The notes beneath the pieces were generated by a model that was not told the DNA's origin, did not search any database, and saw only the letters and a program-made list of their open reading frames with translations. Position numbers and translations under genes: made by a program. From Druceiella hillmani (taxonomy: Eukaryota > Arthropoda > Insecta > Lepidoptera > Hepialidae), in NCBI GenBank assembly GCA_039881145.1, contig JAYKKI010000060.1:7581001-7645000 (forward strand): DNA of 64,000 nt. The letters run 5' to 3'. Numbering within the stretch: position 1 is the first letter of the stretch; every line of letters begins with the position of its first letter. This document shows, one piece after another, positions 12,701 to 25,963 of this stretch.

Positions 12701-14925
12701 CGCACACTTACTGTCTCGCATCTTGTAATATAGCATAGGATATTTTGATAAGGGCAGATTGTCACAATTTAGGATCAGAGAAACGCGTTTCATAATATAT
12801 ATGTATATAATATATGTATGTGTATATATAATATGTATGTTAATATTTATAATATTATATTGGAATTATAGTATTCCTAAAAATTGCCATTCTCATTTCT
12901 AAAATTTAAAAAAAAATTGTTTTTATAAAAATCTCGATGTAATTTGCATTTGTAATGTATTTTTGATTATTCTTTATGTCAAAAATTGTATTAATTCTCC
13001 ACTCTGTTTAAAATGAATCTTTTGAAATATGTGTTCGCCTAAAGATACACATTAATGTTAAACGAAAAATGCTTTTTTTTAAGTCAAAGTTCTGACTTCT
13101 ATTTTATAAATATTTATAAAAATAACTTTTCATAAATGTATTTATTATAATTATCGTTGCGATTTATATAACTATATTTATTTTTTTTATTACTATTGTT
13201 TTATCATAATAGGTCTGACGTAGATTTTTGATAGCATAGTTTGGTTCACATTTCAAAAAATAATTATGTAAAATATTGTTTAATGTATTTTGTAGTATTA
13301 AATTAACTATACACTGTCATATTGTAATTATATAAATTTTGAATTGATGTACTGATATTGGAAATATGTGAAGAATATGACATGTCCAATAAAATCAAAT
13401 TAAATATACAGAGCGTCATATATCATTGCATCAAATTGAAATTATATAAATTATACACTGTGTTAAATGGTACTTGACCGATTCGAAGAAGGTTCATTAG
13501 GGATGATGTCTGTTGTTTGTTGTTTTTTTAAAACACATAATATTAAAATTTGCAGAATTTTTTTCTTACCATTTTATGTCAGTTTGACCAAATATTATAT
13601 CAGCCCTTTATATCTCTGTTACCATTTAGTTAATGCAATTGAATTGGTTCTAATATTGTATCGTTAATATTAATCTTTCATTATGGCAATGTTACCTGAT
13701 TTCCAGTTCTCAATTTGCATAATTCGTCACAACTTGTTTTAGCGAATTTTGTAAAATGTGGACCAAACTGTATATGTATGTATATTATTTTTAGTCGTAA
13801 GAACAAAAGTAGAATTCGTTTTGGATTGAACACGTGAGAATTGTACGAAGTAGATGATAGCGTTCGATTATATGTTTATCGAAGGACAATGTTAATGCCG
13901 TTACGTCGTGCCAAATTTATTTTTATCATTTAAGCAATAAAGTTTGTTGGAAAGCGCATGGCTGCCATTTTTAGTGGCTACATTGACATTGCTTTATGCA
14001 TTTTTCTGTAATTTTTTTGATTCTGATAACGAAGTAATTGTACTGATTTAATTTAAAAGTTTGTCTAATCCTTCATATATATTAAATGTAATATTGTCAT
14101 AGTACTTTCGAATATAGAGATACCATTTTGCCCCTTTCTGTAATTTTTTTTTTAATTAAAAGGTATGTTGAAATAAGATAATTGAAGAAAAGAAAACAAT
14201 TCTAAATTTGAACGAAATGTTTAACAATAAACAAATAGTTGTTCATTGTATATACGTAATACCTACATAAATACATACACAAACATTTACATATCATACT
14301 AATCATAAGCCGCTTGGCTTCATGCAATTGGCAATCGTTTTTCATATTGAAAACTATAAAAACTGCCTAAAACGTGTAACTTCAACTAACAAGTAATTTT
14401 GAAATACAACAGATACGTGTTAAACAAATCCCGTGAGTTTAGATTTCACATGAATCTTAAAGGAATGTAGTACAATCCTTTTTATACACAAACTAGATCA
14501 AATTTGTCCTGTCTCAAGTTATTACATATCGCTTATATACATTTCCCAATGTTTTCATATCGCCTTTCAAGCCGGTAAAACAGACTAGATTCGTCCTTAT
14601 ATTATTATGTTTATTTGGTACAGCCACGGAACAGAGCATATTATAGGACTATTGAAGTAAAACAATTTTTCTTATGACACTCATGTTTTGTACGGTGCCC
14701 AAACCATAGAATATAATCAAATAATCAAAAATTTCAATGATTGCTCTTGTAACAATAAGTCTGCCAAATATACTAGTTACGTCCATTAAAGCTTACAAAT
14801 AAACAAATAAGCAAGGAATGCTATACTACTAATAATTCTCTATAATAGCTAGTAATTATCCCTATAATCTAAGTGAAAAAAGCAAAGGAGGCAAGAGTAA
14901 TGATTGAATCAAATATACACATTCG
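9720..14925. other. AT-rich intergenic region with a small tandem repeat and possible LINE tail
   Basis: No coding exon is recognisable. At about 10995-11072 a 30-31 bp unit, containing accaatcacgttaatttta, is repeated about 2.5 times. At about 11220-11360 the text resembles the 3' tail of RTE-type elements (nucleotide-change-tolerant 'aacaaacgcacaaacagac' wording). Short open frames at 9872-10096, 10706-10949, 11788-12012 and 13467-13667 look like chance frames: Phe/Ile/Lys-rich, no motifs, no exon signals that connect them. Confidence 0.5.
10995..11072. repeat. Short tandem repeat, about 30-bp unit
   Basis: The unit 'aggaaccaatcacgttaatt' plus ttaccaatgt appears in 2 full near-identical copies, with a partial diverged copy before them (cacgtccattttaccaatgt). 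Confidence 0.8.
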
Positions 14926-14929
14926 GGCA

Positions 14930-15740
14930 ATATTTAAGATCCTGATCACACATGGCCCTCCGCCTTCCACATCCAAACACTACACGCCAAATTTTTTGGT
15001 TCATCGGTCAATCTGGCTATGGGGCTTCTCACACTATGCTTTAAAGTTTGTGATCTCTGTGAATCTGTCAAGTCTGTGATCGGTTGTCGGTCTTCAGCAA
15101 AAATGGTATGCCTATTACTACTTCAGTATGCTGATATTAAGTGTCATATCGACTACTTTGGTGCTCCGTCTGACTTCTTCATTCTCGATTTTGTCTTTCA
15201 GAGACACTGAGCATAGCTTTTCCATTCCAACTTTATATTTATAGATCAAATGAGTGTCCTCATTTCAGCAACGTAAGTCATTACGGACAAAGTGCACTGA
15301 TTATAAACCTTGTCTTTAGCGATGGCAACGTGAAGATCCGCTGCAATTTTCCAAACACCACCCTACCCGAACAAATTCTTCTATCAGCTTCTTTGTCGAA
15401 TTTGATTCTACTCAGCTGAATCATTTGTTCCAGCTAGACATACTCTTGAACAACTTCGATGCGATCGTTACCAATATTCACCAGTCTTGTTATGATCTGT
15501 GAGTTAAATGTGACTAGTCTTGGTCAGATTCAAATCGAGGCCCGCCCATCTGGAAGAATCATCTAAGCCAGTTTGCAACTTCATCGATTCCTGCTACGTG
15601 TTTGCCGGAATTACGAAGTCATCAGTTAACCTTAGGTGTGAAATGAACGCGTCATTTATATTAATGGCCCGTCCTATCCAATCTAATACCTTGAAAACGT
15701 ATTGCAATGTATTTATGAACAAATTTTTTGTATGACGTAA
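14930..15740 (-). mobile_element. RTE-like non-LTR retrotransposon fragment (reverse transcriptase)
   Basis: The minus strand, read across stops, gives reverse-transcriptase palm and thumb pieces in the right order. FFVDDFVIPANT is an altered F-ADD catalytic box near 15615. It is followed by AGLDLNLTKT (the usual GL.LN..KT block), then W-K--AD-- with KDKVYNQCTLSVMTYVAE near 15290 (compare K.KVFNQCVLPVMTYGAE in RTE elements), then KSRMKKSDGAPK. The catalytic box reads FVDD rather than FADD. Stops and shifts make it a relic. Size and order fit an RTE-clade LINE lacking its endonuclease end. Confidence 0.7.
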
Positions 15741-16610
15741 ATCTTAATCAGTTTATTACAGACAGTAGTATTACTCTTGTCTCCGTCAGGTGCTGTGTGT
15801 AATGAAAAATGTTGTAATTAAATATCACTATCCTACAGAATAGATACCATGGCTGTACCGAATAAATAAAACAAGAAATTTTTACAACCAAAATCATAGT
15901 ATCATAATGATATTATTGCTAATATGACATAAGAGTATTTCACAAAGGTACCACTTTTATGGAACAAGATGATATGGAATAGGATACTGAGATGTGAACG
16001 GAAAAATTTAATAGTAGCGCTATTTTACCATGTATGTTAGGGACTCGTTGATATTGTTTATAAAATAGATTTGTACATATGATTTTTATATAATTTTTGA
16101 GTAACTTCCCTTTGTAGATATCATTAATTAAACATAGACCTGGCAATCACATAATTGTTAACAACTTTAATCCCTCTATAGTGTTGCCACAGTCTGACAA
16201 GGAAAATATAGAAATTGAATTTGAATTTTTCACATGGCGATTTTGAATGATGGTCGACTGACAAAATGCTATAAATAGTATAATACGCACAGGTAAATTC
16301 AAATTTAGCACAAAATGTCTTCTTATATTATGTACTATTAACATATAGGCACATGAAAAGTATCGAATTACCAATTGTATCTTGTGCTATTTATAATTGC
16401 GTAATATTTTTTTTGTAGAATTTCGAAGTCCTTTTATAAAAGGCGTTTTAAAAGCAGTGGTTTTAAAACTTATATAAAAGATTAAATATAATTTTCAATG
16501 AAATTATACCGAAGATAGCTTTTGTTTAAACCACTGAATATTGTATACAAAATAGTGAAGTTTAAAACTACTGCATTTTTTGTCTAGTGATATTCTAACA
16601 AAAATATTAT

Positions 16611-16668
16611 TTGGCCTTTTACCGTCCCTGGGAAAACTTATATTGGCCTTTTACCGTCCCTGGGAAAC
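16611..16668. repeat. Tandem duplication of a 31-base unit
   Basis: The block containing ttggccttttaccgtccctg followed by gga is present twice in direct tandem with almost no change, which implies a recent local duplication. Confidence 0.8.
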
Positions 16669-18537
16669 ATAAACTTTATGTTCCCCTGTTACAGTAGTTA
16701 CTATGTCTTATAGTACTCTCCTATTATTAATCTTTACGAAAAATATTAATTTTCATTGGAAAATTTTTTAAGAGCAATCCGTTTATACAACGATTTTAAT
16801 TAGATTTTACTTATGCCATTACCATGTTAACAAAATTTCTAACATAGAATAAGCAGAGGTTGCAATACAATATTAATGTGATATAAATAAAAATGACGTG
16901 GTAAATGACAGTATGTCCCGCAAATAACCAGTGTGCAACATGACAATTGACGTGACTTTATTCAATATTCAAAACTCATTTAATATATACCTCACATGCC
17001 ATTTGTAAGTAAAATGTCATCAGGAATGAAAAGATGCACTGACTGTGTATAATGAAAAGATGCACTGACTGTGTGTAATTATAAATATGCAAAATGAAGT
17101 TAAAAGTACATTCAGACAAATTCGAGAACTTTCACTACAGTTGATGAGTTGCGACAGAAGTAAAAAACTACATAACGCAAGTGACATGAGGCTCCAATTA
17201 TGGTACCAACCCATTACCATAATTACTCTGATGATAGATAAATCCACCAATAGACAATTTTGGTGATATACTTTTTTGCTTTTTAACACAAGAAATATAT
17301 AGCGCTCAAAAAAATTTCTGGTTAATATACTTACACACAAGTTTTTGCATTAGTTTGTTTGACAACATTTTAACAGCTATCCCTGGTTCTCTGCCAATGC
17401 AATTGTGCACTACTGCTATTAAATTCTGCAGAATAGAAATATTAAGCATTTATGTTAAATGCATAATTTTTTCTGAATTAATACTTTGCAAAAGTTAACA
17501 TGAATTTTATTACATATAAGAACAAATATATATATATATATATATATACCCGAATTACATTGTGAGCCAAACAGATAACTCGCACTACTCTCCATAGCTT
17601 TATTAAAAAAATGCCTTTGCTTTCCATAGCTGAAGCTTATCGACACAAGTGCATTGATAATATAACGATAAAGAATTTTATAAATAAGTTGTTTGCCGTA
17701 ATGGAATATTAAGCTTTTTGCTCTTAAAATGTCATTGTTAAAGGTCTCTAACAAATCTCGGTGTTGGTTCTTCCTTTCTATCAGATCTCTCAGAAATGTA
17801 AATCTGTAAAGCAATGATCGATATTATCCTCCCAAACTAATTGCATTATATGTAAAACGTTAATATGAATGTAGTAAATGCGTCTTATGTTGACTTGTAT
17901 TATATTGTACTCTTGCACAGGCACTCTGTCCGAAAGGTGCAGCTTGGGATGTGTAAAAATTAAACAATTCTGTAATAAAAAAAAAGAAAAATAGTGTTTT
18001 CTTCATGCGCCATTGAACTGTTTTTCACATGAACTCTGTCGCAATGCAGGTTTGATTAAATATTTGTGTAGTAATATTCAACATAATGCAAACATTGAAA
18101 TATGTCTAATTGACAGTTCAAATGTCAAATTGACAGTTCTAATTGTCAAAATGACAGTTCAATTATGATAACAATTTACTAAGTTATAAAACAGTAGTTT
18201 TTGTAGTGTTAGAGTTACACAGTGTAGTAGGACGACAATACAAAAACTAAAAAAATAAATGCAGAAGTGAAAATTTCTTTTACAATTTGCTTTTACAATG
18301 TATAATTTTGTAAATTTAATGCAGCCCAAACTGCAAATTAAGGGCTGTGCTTGTGTGATATATTGCATTTCTTGTTGAGTTATGTAGTGAAGCTCTGTGC
18401 GCTGAATTTACATAGCTTATAGATAATTTACATGCTATTATTATTGTATTTTAGCTTTCTTAATTATAATTGTATTATATATTTAACAGTGCAATGTGCA
18501 TTTTATATGTATACTATTGTGTTATAAATTTACGATA

Positions 18538-18557
18538 CATATATGTATATATATATA

Positions 18558-18599
<42 letters not shown>

Positions 18600-18605
18600 G
18601 TGTGT
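18538..18605. repeat. TA dinucleotide microsatellite
   Basis: A nearly pure run of (TA) interrupted by a few G or C, ending in tgtgtgtg. Confidence 0.9.
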
Positions 18606-18704
18606 AAAAGATTATGTAATGCAATATTTAGGTAAAATTTTGATTTACTATAAATATTCCTAAAATAAAGTGACCCCTTAATAAAATATTGAGTCTTGAT
18701 TTTT

Positions 18705-18836
18705 TTAATACGTTCCACTACTGACTGCAACGCTCACTTTATTGTGCCACTTGGCGATCCCTGTCATTGCGGGCATGATCAAGACATAATTAATGGCGTC
18801 ACTGTTCACGATCACTACAAGCCCATGCCGACCCAT
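18705..18836 (-). repeat. Dispersed repeat, copy 2
   Basis: Minus-strand reading matches the copy at 713-863 block by block: cgggtcggcatgggct at one end and agtggaacgta at the other. The family is unrecognised. Confidence 0.6.
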
Positions 18837-19180
18837 ATATCAATGTGAGTCGTTGCAGTCGTTTATCTGTCGATTTAACTTAGACACGTTACTGTATGAA
18901 GTTGACGTAAGTAAATTTATGTCATCATTTAAGATTAAACATTGTGACGGAGAAAATCATTTTATGCAGATGTGAGAAGTAGTTGATAGAAGTAAAGGTT
19001 ACACCAAAAAATACACAACTTGCAAACAATCGTCAAATTTTTATAAAAATTAAATTGTACTTACTAAAAGCAGTCTGCTACCTAATTTGAATCGGTGCAA
19101 AATAAATTTTCATCCAGGCAACCCTGTTGTATACCGCCAGTATTATTTCATATATTATATAAGTAATGAGTACAGTGCAT

Positions 19181-19220
19181 TTTATGTTTTACATAATTAA
19201 TTTATTATGTAAAACATAAA
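19181..19220. repeat. Perfect inverted repeat (16-bp arms)
   Basis: The arm tttatgttttacataa at 19181-19196 pairs exactly with 19205-19220 across an 8-base loop. It is fully AT-rich and has no recognised context. Confidence 0.85.
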
Positions 19221-20170
19221 TTAATATATATAATTAATCTATAGCCAAGAATTATTGTTGGTTAGATTCCAAATGAAAAAAAATTAAATTTTTTGCTGCA
19301 GTCAAATAGTATTTATTTTTTCTAGAAACCAAAATGTTCTCCTGAACATAAAACTGGAGTACGTTATAAATTAATAATTGTCTTGTTCTTACATTAAATT
19401 TTTACTGGTAGTACTTTAGAAACTAACTAACTAACTTTACATCTAAATTTGTATTAATAACTTCTTATAACTGTTTGCTGAATATACGGTCAGTAGGATA
19501 CCACTATATCGTCTTAATGAGGTTGTTGATTTGAGAGTTGCATTTAATTTGCGATTGACAATTCAAAGGATTTTCAATCAATGTCATATATTTGCCTGTT
19601 ATACACTTCATTGGTGCAGAGCCGATTAGAATCTCGCTCCACTATTTGGAGCCCAGTCTGTATCCTGAAGCAATGCCGATATCTGTATATGAAATAATAT
19701 GGTTACTTTGCCTTTCTATTTCCTGCCGATTTCCTCTTGGGTAGGGCCAGATTGCGCTTATGACATTTAACTTCCAGCTATTAAAAGTAAAAATTCTATG
19801 GCCTGTATTATTGAGTAATCTTTCATTCTTCATTCTTGACAATTTCCTGCGCTCATACAATCATCTTTTTATTTCGCTACACTCTGCAACCGAATTATAT
19901 CAGAACTCTCCAGTTTCTTGCGGTATTCAACTGCTCAGCCACACGATAGTGATCGGACCAGAGTTTGATTGGTATATGATGAGTGAAAGTAAATTTGTCG
20001 AAATGTGTCGTCATTATCTTTTAGTTATTTATGTATTGTGTATTCATGTTTAATCTAAAAATTTTAAACTTTATTAAACCACTAACTTTCTTACCGTTAC
20101 GAACAGGTTACCTGTAATGTAACAATAAATGTGTGTGTATAAATAAATACAAAATATGAAACTTTCGTGG

Positions 20171-20521
20171 AGAGTGTCAGACATTTGGAGTGCTTTTTAA
20201 ATTTCATTTAGGGTAACACTTAGAGTGTGTGACACTCAGAGTGCTTTATAAATTCCATTTAGGGTAACGCTTAGAGTGTGCGACACTCAGAGTGCTTTAT
20301 AAATTCCATTTAGGGTAACACTTAGAGTGTGTGACACTCAGAGTGCTTTATAAATTCCATTTAGGGTAACACTTAGAGCGTATGACACTCAGAGTGCTTT
20401 ATAAATTTCATTTAGGGTAACACTTAAGAGTGTGTGACACTCAGAGTCCTTTATAAATTCCATTTAGGGTAACACTTGAGTGTGTGACGCTTAGAGTGCT
20501 TTATAAATTCCATTTAGGGTG
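20171..20521. repeat. Minisatellite, 51-bp unit, about 7 copies
   Basis: The block tttagggtaacacttagag recurs at a 51-52 base period (gggtaac at 20211, 20262, 20313, 20364, 20415, then diverging). Each unit also holds gtgacactcagagtgc and ctttataaattcc. Within the unit the short words gacactcagagtg and acacttagagtgtg are near-inverse, so each unit can fold weakly. Copies differ by single bases. Confidence 0.92.
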
Positions 20522-20524
20522 AAA

Positions 20525-22400
20525 AAGTGAGCGTGGGATCACGCAATACCTATATGCACAAGAATGGGTAAAGTTTAGTGTCTCATTATCTGAGATGAAA
20601 TGTATGGACATATGTTAAAATGTATGGACATGTGTATATGTTCCATGAAATGCCAGTGGCTGAAATCTGGGGAAAAGGGTGTATATACATACAAATTGAA
20701 CATTAACAAAAATGTAATTTTAGTACAGTAGGGTACAATTATTATGCCAATATTTACTATTAAAAATTAACAAACTCGTCTAAACTTCCTACAAATCAAA
20801 GTCAAGTGTATTTTTACATAGCAATGCTTGAGCCCAGATGGAAAAAGTGACATGTGAACAAGTTGAACTCACACTATGTAGGTTCCATATGTATAGGTTC
20901 TTATAAACATCTGAGGTTAATTGGTATTTCTTTTGAACTATTTAAAAATATGAATTTTTCACAACGTAAACATATTGCATACGATATCTTTTAGAGGTGT
21001 AAAATCGTGGTGCATACTTAAAAAATTACGATATCTAAAATCATCAATATAGTTTTCTTACAACCTTAATGGGCTTCTAAAAATTAAATTTTTTTAATAA
21101 ATATAAATAAACTCTGCAACTCTGTTTTTTGATAATTTTTTTTTTACCATCCGATCTAGTGAGTTTTTGAGTACATTTCGAAACAATATTACTTTTTGTT
21201 TTATGTTACATCATTTAGAATATAAATAAAATAAGGTGAAAAAGATTCGTCGCCCCCTACCACCGCGCCCCACCCACTCACTGAAACTTTTGCCTTGAAA
21301 ATTTTTAAAATCTCTTACAGATACAATATCTGGTAAAGTCCAACTCGGAAATAAGTGTGAGGAGCGTCATTTCATATTTTTCAGTATATCTCTTAAAACG
21401 TACTGCTTAAAATATTGAAAAAAAAATGTTTTTGTAAACCTAACAACTAACCCTTTCAAACTATACTCCATGTTAAGTAAACATTTTAAAAATTTTCCTA
21501 TGTATAAGTATTAGCTATTGAGAAAATGTGGTTTAATATTTTGAATTATGCCAAATTTCAAGTTTCTATGCCAAGCAGCTTTTGAGCAAAATGGCTGTGA
21601 CAGACAGACACAAAAACGTGAGTGACCTTATAAGGATCCATTTTACTTTTTGAGGCACGGAATCCTCTTGTACCGACTGGTTTTCACCCACCATACTCTC
21701 GGCCTCTGACGACATATCATCTGTTTTACTCGTTATCTAATTATTTAGACAAAAATTTAAAGATTGACATGGCAAGTTTATTAATTGCCAACATAATATA
21801 AATGTAGATACATAATAATGTTATTTAGTCACTCGGAAATATTTTAGGCATCTTTGAACATGTAAATTGAATTGATTATACAGTCAAAAGCGAATAACCA
21901 AACGTTACTTGTGTGATAAATAAATGAGGTACTGATAAAAAGAATTAAGTACCAATACATTGTTTAAAATGTAAAGTAAGAAGTATTAGTATTTAAAAAA
22001 ATATATTTAAAAATGTTTCTTGCATAGCTTATCTGTTAAATTCAATATAATTAAGGTTCTGTACCTTTAGCTTTCATCACGTCTGTCCGTCTATGGGTAT
22101 ATTACCATCCAATTACTCTTACTGAGATGAAATTGAAAGGCAATGTGCAATTATAGGTTAATAATGCAAATTAAATATGGAACGTAATTTTAAAAATATT
22201 TCTTTTTACATATACTCCCATAATTTTCATTAAAGAAAATGTTACATACCCCGCCAAATGGGTAGATTTTTGAAAAAGCAGCAGTTTGTTCTGGAACCAA
22301 GTAACTTTAGTTGCTTCAGTTTTGAGAATATTTCTTTCAAAATCGTCCTCAATGCGCTCCTGCCCCCTTCGCTTAACTTCTAAAATATTAGTTTTGGGCA
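20525..22400. other. Intergenic with fragments of lepidopteran-type dispersed repeats
   Basis: No gene. At about 21590-21680 the text 'gacagacagacacaaaaacg ... ccttataaggatcc ... ttttgaggcacggaatcct', and at 22055-22140 'aaggttctgtacc ... cgtctgtccgtc', resemble pieces of a repeat family that I know as very common in moths and butterflies. The minus-strand frame at 22171-22419 has no domain that I recognise. Confidence 0.45.
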
Positions 22401-22405
22401 ACAGT

Positions 22406-22737
22406 TGTAGCAGATGCAAAGATCGGGCGGCCGCAGGTTCCTAATAAAATATAAGAGATGGTACTGTAATTCAGTCAGTTCAATTCAATTCGGTTTAGAT
22501 AATCGGTTCAGTTCAACAGGTTTGAACGACCTGATTCTGTAAATAGTAAAATATTAAGTAAAGTAATTGTCTTATTTTTGACGTGGAATATTCATTTGGT
22601 GGCTGCTCAATTAGAGCCAGCTAATTCTGCCCAAACTTCATAGTCAATGGGGAAAGATCTGGTAAACATTGAATAAATTCCTCCAATCTAGCAACAGCCA
22701 AGTACAAGGTTCCAACTATTGCCTATCATGCCACACA
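22406..22737 (+). repeat. Left LTR of the BEL/Pao relic (borders approximate)
   Basis: It shares ordered blocks with 29114-29442: cggcggccgca-like, a TATA-like tataa/agatata, attcagtca, gttcagttc, tagtaaaatattaa, cttattttt, agatctggtgaacat-like and aaattcctcca. A TATA-like element, then an AATA-rich polyadenylation-like region, fits LTR layout. Borders were placed at TGT and at CACA by eye. Confidence 0.6.
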
Positions 22738-22899
22738 TCATGATACTTTGAGCCCAATTTATAGAAAAACACATTACCCTGGAGCTGAATACACATACCC
22801 AGAGAAGAAAACATAACGTGTATCGGTGGACTCAACGTTATTATTAAGCACCAACCATAAGTCGACTAAGGTATCATCTATGAATATCTATAACAAACT

Positions 22900-23250
22900 A
22901 TGGCTTAAGAAATTATCTTATTTTCTAATCAGACTACATCAGACTACCAACCTTCAATGGCACCCATCAAGACTGGTTACTATTCAAAGCCGCTTATTAT
23001 GAGTCACTGGCCACTCTCACTGAAGTTTAAAACATAGCAAATCTACGTCATAACCCCAGTAGAAAATTGAGAGAAGTCATAAATAACCACCTAATAAACA
23101 ATTTAGAATCGCAAGACCTCATGAAAATACTCAAATGTTGCTTCGACAGGTAGGACTCTATCATCATCATTGAAGTAGACTGAAAATACCTTATTGAAAG
23201 TCCTCATTGAACCTCTTCACCTTCGCAAGATGCATCTTCAAGAGCATAGC
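22900..23250 (+). pseudogene. BEL/Pao Gag (DUF1759-type) remnant
   Basis: A + strand reading gives RLPTFNGTHQDWLLFKAAY, then LATLTEV, NLRHN, KLREVINNHLINN, then SQDLMKILKCCFDR. This is the LP.F.G...W..F...Y block followed by the leucine-rich helix pair of BEL/Pao Gag. Several in-frame stops interrupt it. Confidence 0.65.
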
Positions 23251-23689
23251 AACGCTTTGATCTCTCGACAAGGTTCACTATACAATCATTAGATTATAAA
23301 GACATTCATATAGAAACTGACATCATCTCTAAGATACCGTTGGTTCGACTACTCCACTGCGTAACCGACAGATGAAGCTAACTTACTCAAACTATCGTGC
23401 TTCCTAGATCATTAAGCCGCAGTTTGCAGTCGCGTGTGTAGCCAGAAGCGATTGCACAAGGTAACAACACCACCCTATATTTAAATTAGCTAATCATGTT
23501 GGCGTCAAAGCAGATTGACTCACTAGGCATGAAAATCCTCTCAGACACAAACATCTCTGCTCGAGCATCAATACAAGTTGCATTTAATTTACAGTGCTCA
23601 ACTCGAGAACACTAAATCCAACCACACAACATCCAGAATCTGCAACTCTTACCTCAAGAAGTATCAGAAAAAGATAAAGTGGCTGCGAA

Positions 23690-23900
23690 CACCTACTCGA
23701 GATATTATTAAACCCAATATTCTCATCGGGCATGATGAATGGCAGATTTTACACGTAACTGACGTGTGAAAAGGAAAAATACTCAAACTATTGTCTCTCT
23801 CACACAGCTCTGCTAGGTACTCCACGGCACATTCACATGCTTGATGAGTTACCTCGTAAATTATGTGCACGCCATGACATTTATGGCAACTGAAACATTA
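23690..23900 (+). pseudogene. BEL/Pao protease-region remnant
   Basis: The frame 23578-23769 ends with KWLRTPTRDIIKPNILIG then HDEWQILHVTDV. The P.ILIG.D.W spacing is typical of the conserved strand after the aspartic protease in BEL/Pao Pol. Neighbouring frames continue with LCARHDIYG-like text but no intact zinc knuckle or catalytic D[ST]G could be confirmed. Confidence 0.5.
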
Positions 23901-24249
23901 TTTTACTTTAGAAGCTCGCACAATAACTCTGAAGAGATTGCATAGTTATCACGTAGAGCTAACACTAAAAATACTGAATGATTGTGTGACAGAGACAGAA
24001 ATTGGACAGTACTATATCCCGTTCAAAATGCCCAACAACTATGATAATGTAATGAAGCGGCTGATAACTACGGATAAGAAGCTCAACTGAGATCCAGGCA
24101 TATAGAAGAAATACTGCCAACAGATGGATGCTCTTATAAAAAAAGAGTACGCCGGGTCCTCTCCACAGAAAAAAATGGAAAAAAAATGTGGCACCTACAC
24201 ATTTTGCCATACTGAATCACATTAAGTCGGGCAAGATAAGAATCGCTCA

Positions 24250-25960
24250 TGCATCAGACATGTTATTGGGCGCACCGTGCAAATAATTCTCTTAAAACTA
24301 ATATTGCTGTTTCACTTAGAATTTACTTTCTTAAATCCATTTAGTAACATTAACTCTACATATTGGTGAAATTGTGTCTATGGTGCGTTTCAAATTTAGT
24401 GCAAAAAGAAGACATCACAAATTTTAAGTTATAGCTCATGAAGCTCGACTTTATTATTTAAAAGTCCTGGAAAACACTAGTTTTCCAGGAAAATGTTACT
24501 AGAAATTAGGTGAACTATTAAAGTAAATGTTTTGTGTCTGTTTAATTAATAGTTTATTTACTTTTTTTAGTAAAAATGCATGTGATTTAAGTGCAGAATT
24601 CAACTTTGTGTGGGTAGTTATACCAATAACTCTAGCGGGTAGTTATAACTAACATGGTGACACGCACCGCATACAGCCTGACTTGATACAAAAGTTTAAA
24701 ATGTTTAGAAATTACTGTGTTCATTGAGTAAGAACTTTTTTGTATAATTATTATGTAAATTTTATTTAAAATTGATTCAACATATGCAGTATATGATTGT
24801 AATAACTATTAACAACAGAGGGGACATAAATATTTTTTTTTTAAACTACACATGATATTTTTATTTATTGTGCCTGAGATATTTATTGGTACATGAAAAG
24901 CTAAAATCAATAGATAACTTTTTAAGTTTAAAACATTTATATCCATATGTAAAAGCAAATATATGTTTGACCTTTTAAAACCCAAGGATTCTGATTATTT
25001 TTATAAAACTGATGTGATGCCTCCAAATCACTTCAAGACGGAGTGTTTTAGAAACAAGGGTTTATTAAGCCAAGATCTCATGTTAATGCTAGGGTCTCAT
25101 GTTAATTAACTTAAATTTATTGCAGCTAGTTTCGCATTTATTTACTTTTCAGTTATTTCTGACTTATACAACATTCAGTTCCAACAAAGAGCTTTTAAAA
25201 CTAAATAAATATTTTTAAAAGGAAGAGGGGTCACAGTAATATAGAAGTAGTTCCTTTTAATAGGAATACAAAATTATACCTAGTTTCATGTTTTTTTTTA
25301 TTTATTAAACATACGTATATAATGATCCATTTTTTGGGAATATGTTTACAGTCCGCAATACTATCCTTTATATTCTCAGGATTATGAAATAAGAACTAAA
25401 TAAACATTTAGGTACCTTTATTTGCACACTATTTTTGGGGAAAATCGTGCTTTAGAAAGAAAAAATTAAAATTTAGAAATGACTATTGAAAAGTATAGAA
25501 ACGAACCCGATTTTGAAAAATATAGTTCTAAAGAAAAATTAGAGATCTGAAACAGTGTCTACATCAAATTCCAATTTCATAATATATCTCTTAAGTTATT
25601 TAATATGGTACTTTGTAAATATTGAACCAGAATTTAAAAAATATAATGAATTGTCTAGACTTCGTTCCCCCAATGGTGGGACACGTAAGCATCTGAAACT
25701 ATAAACATTATTTTAAGATTAGTATATGCAATATAATAAACAGTAATCTTAAATTTACTATTATTTTAAGATGATTTATGTACTAAATACCATAAACTAA
25801 AAATGAATTAATTTCAAGATGTGGGCAAAGTGTATAACGGTTGTCGTGAAATATTTTTAAGTAAATATTTCAAACTTCTAATTAAAGTATTTTGAATGAT
25901 ATTTATGAAAGAAGATAAAAGGAGAAAAGTTTGCCAAGGTCACTGATTAAAGAAAAATAT
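24250..25960. other. AT-rich interior of the relic, nothing recognisable
   Basis: No coding remnant is visible. It contains a short hairpin, tcctggaaaac/gttttccagga, at about 24464-24489. This part may be inserted sequence or fully decayed Pol. Confidence 0.4.
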
Positions 25961-25963
25961 TAA

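Larger units (their letters stand above)
15745..20165. other. Intergenic, AT-rich, with small repeats
   Basis: No gene recognised. It contains a doubled 31-base motif at about 16611-16668 (ttggccttttaccgtccctg), a doubled motif gaaaagatgcactgactgtg at about 17027-17078, TA tracts at about 17527-17550 and 18538-18600, and the second copy of the dispersed repeat (18705-18836). Tcaatt-rich triplets 'attgacagttc' recur at 18110-18165. The GC-richer stretch at about 19620-19860 has open frames on both strands (19642-19860 minus, 19760-20053 plus) but no family that I know. Confidence 0.5.

Noticed and set aside
19642..20053. Opposed open frames in a slightly GC-richer patch
   Set aside because: Neither peptide resembles a family that I know and no splice or stop/start context favours one strand.
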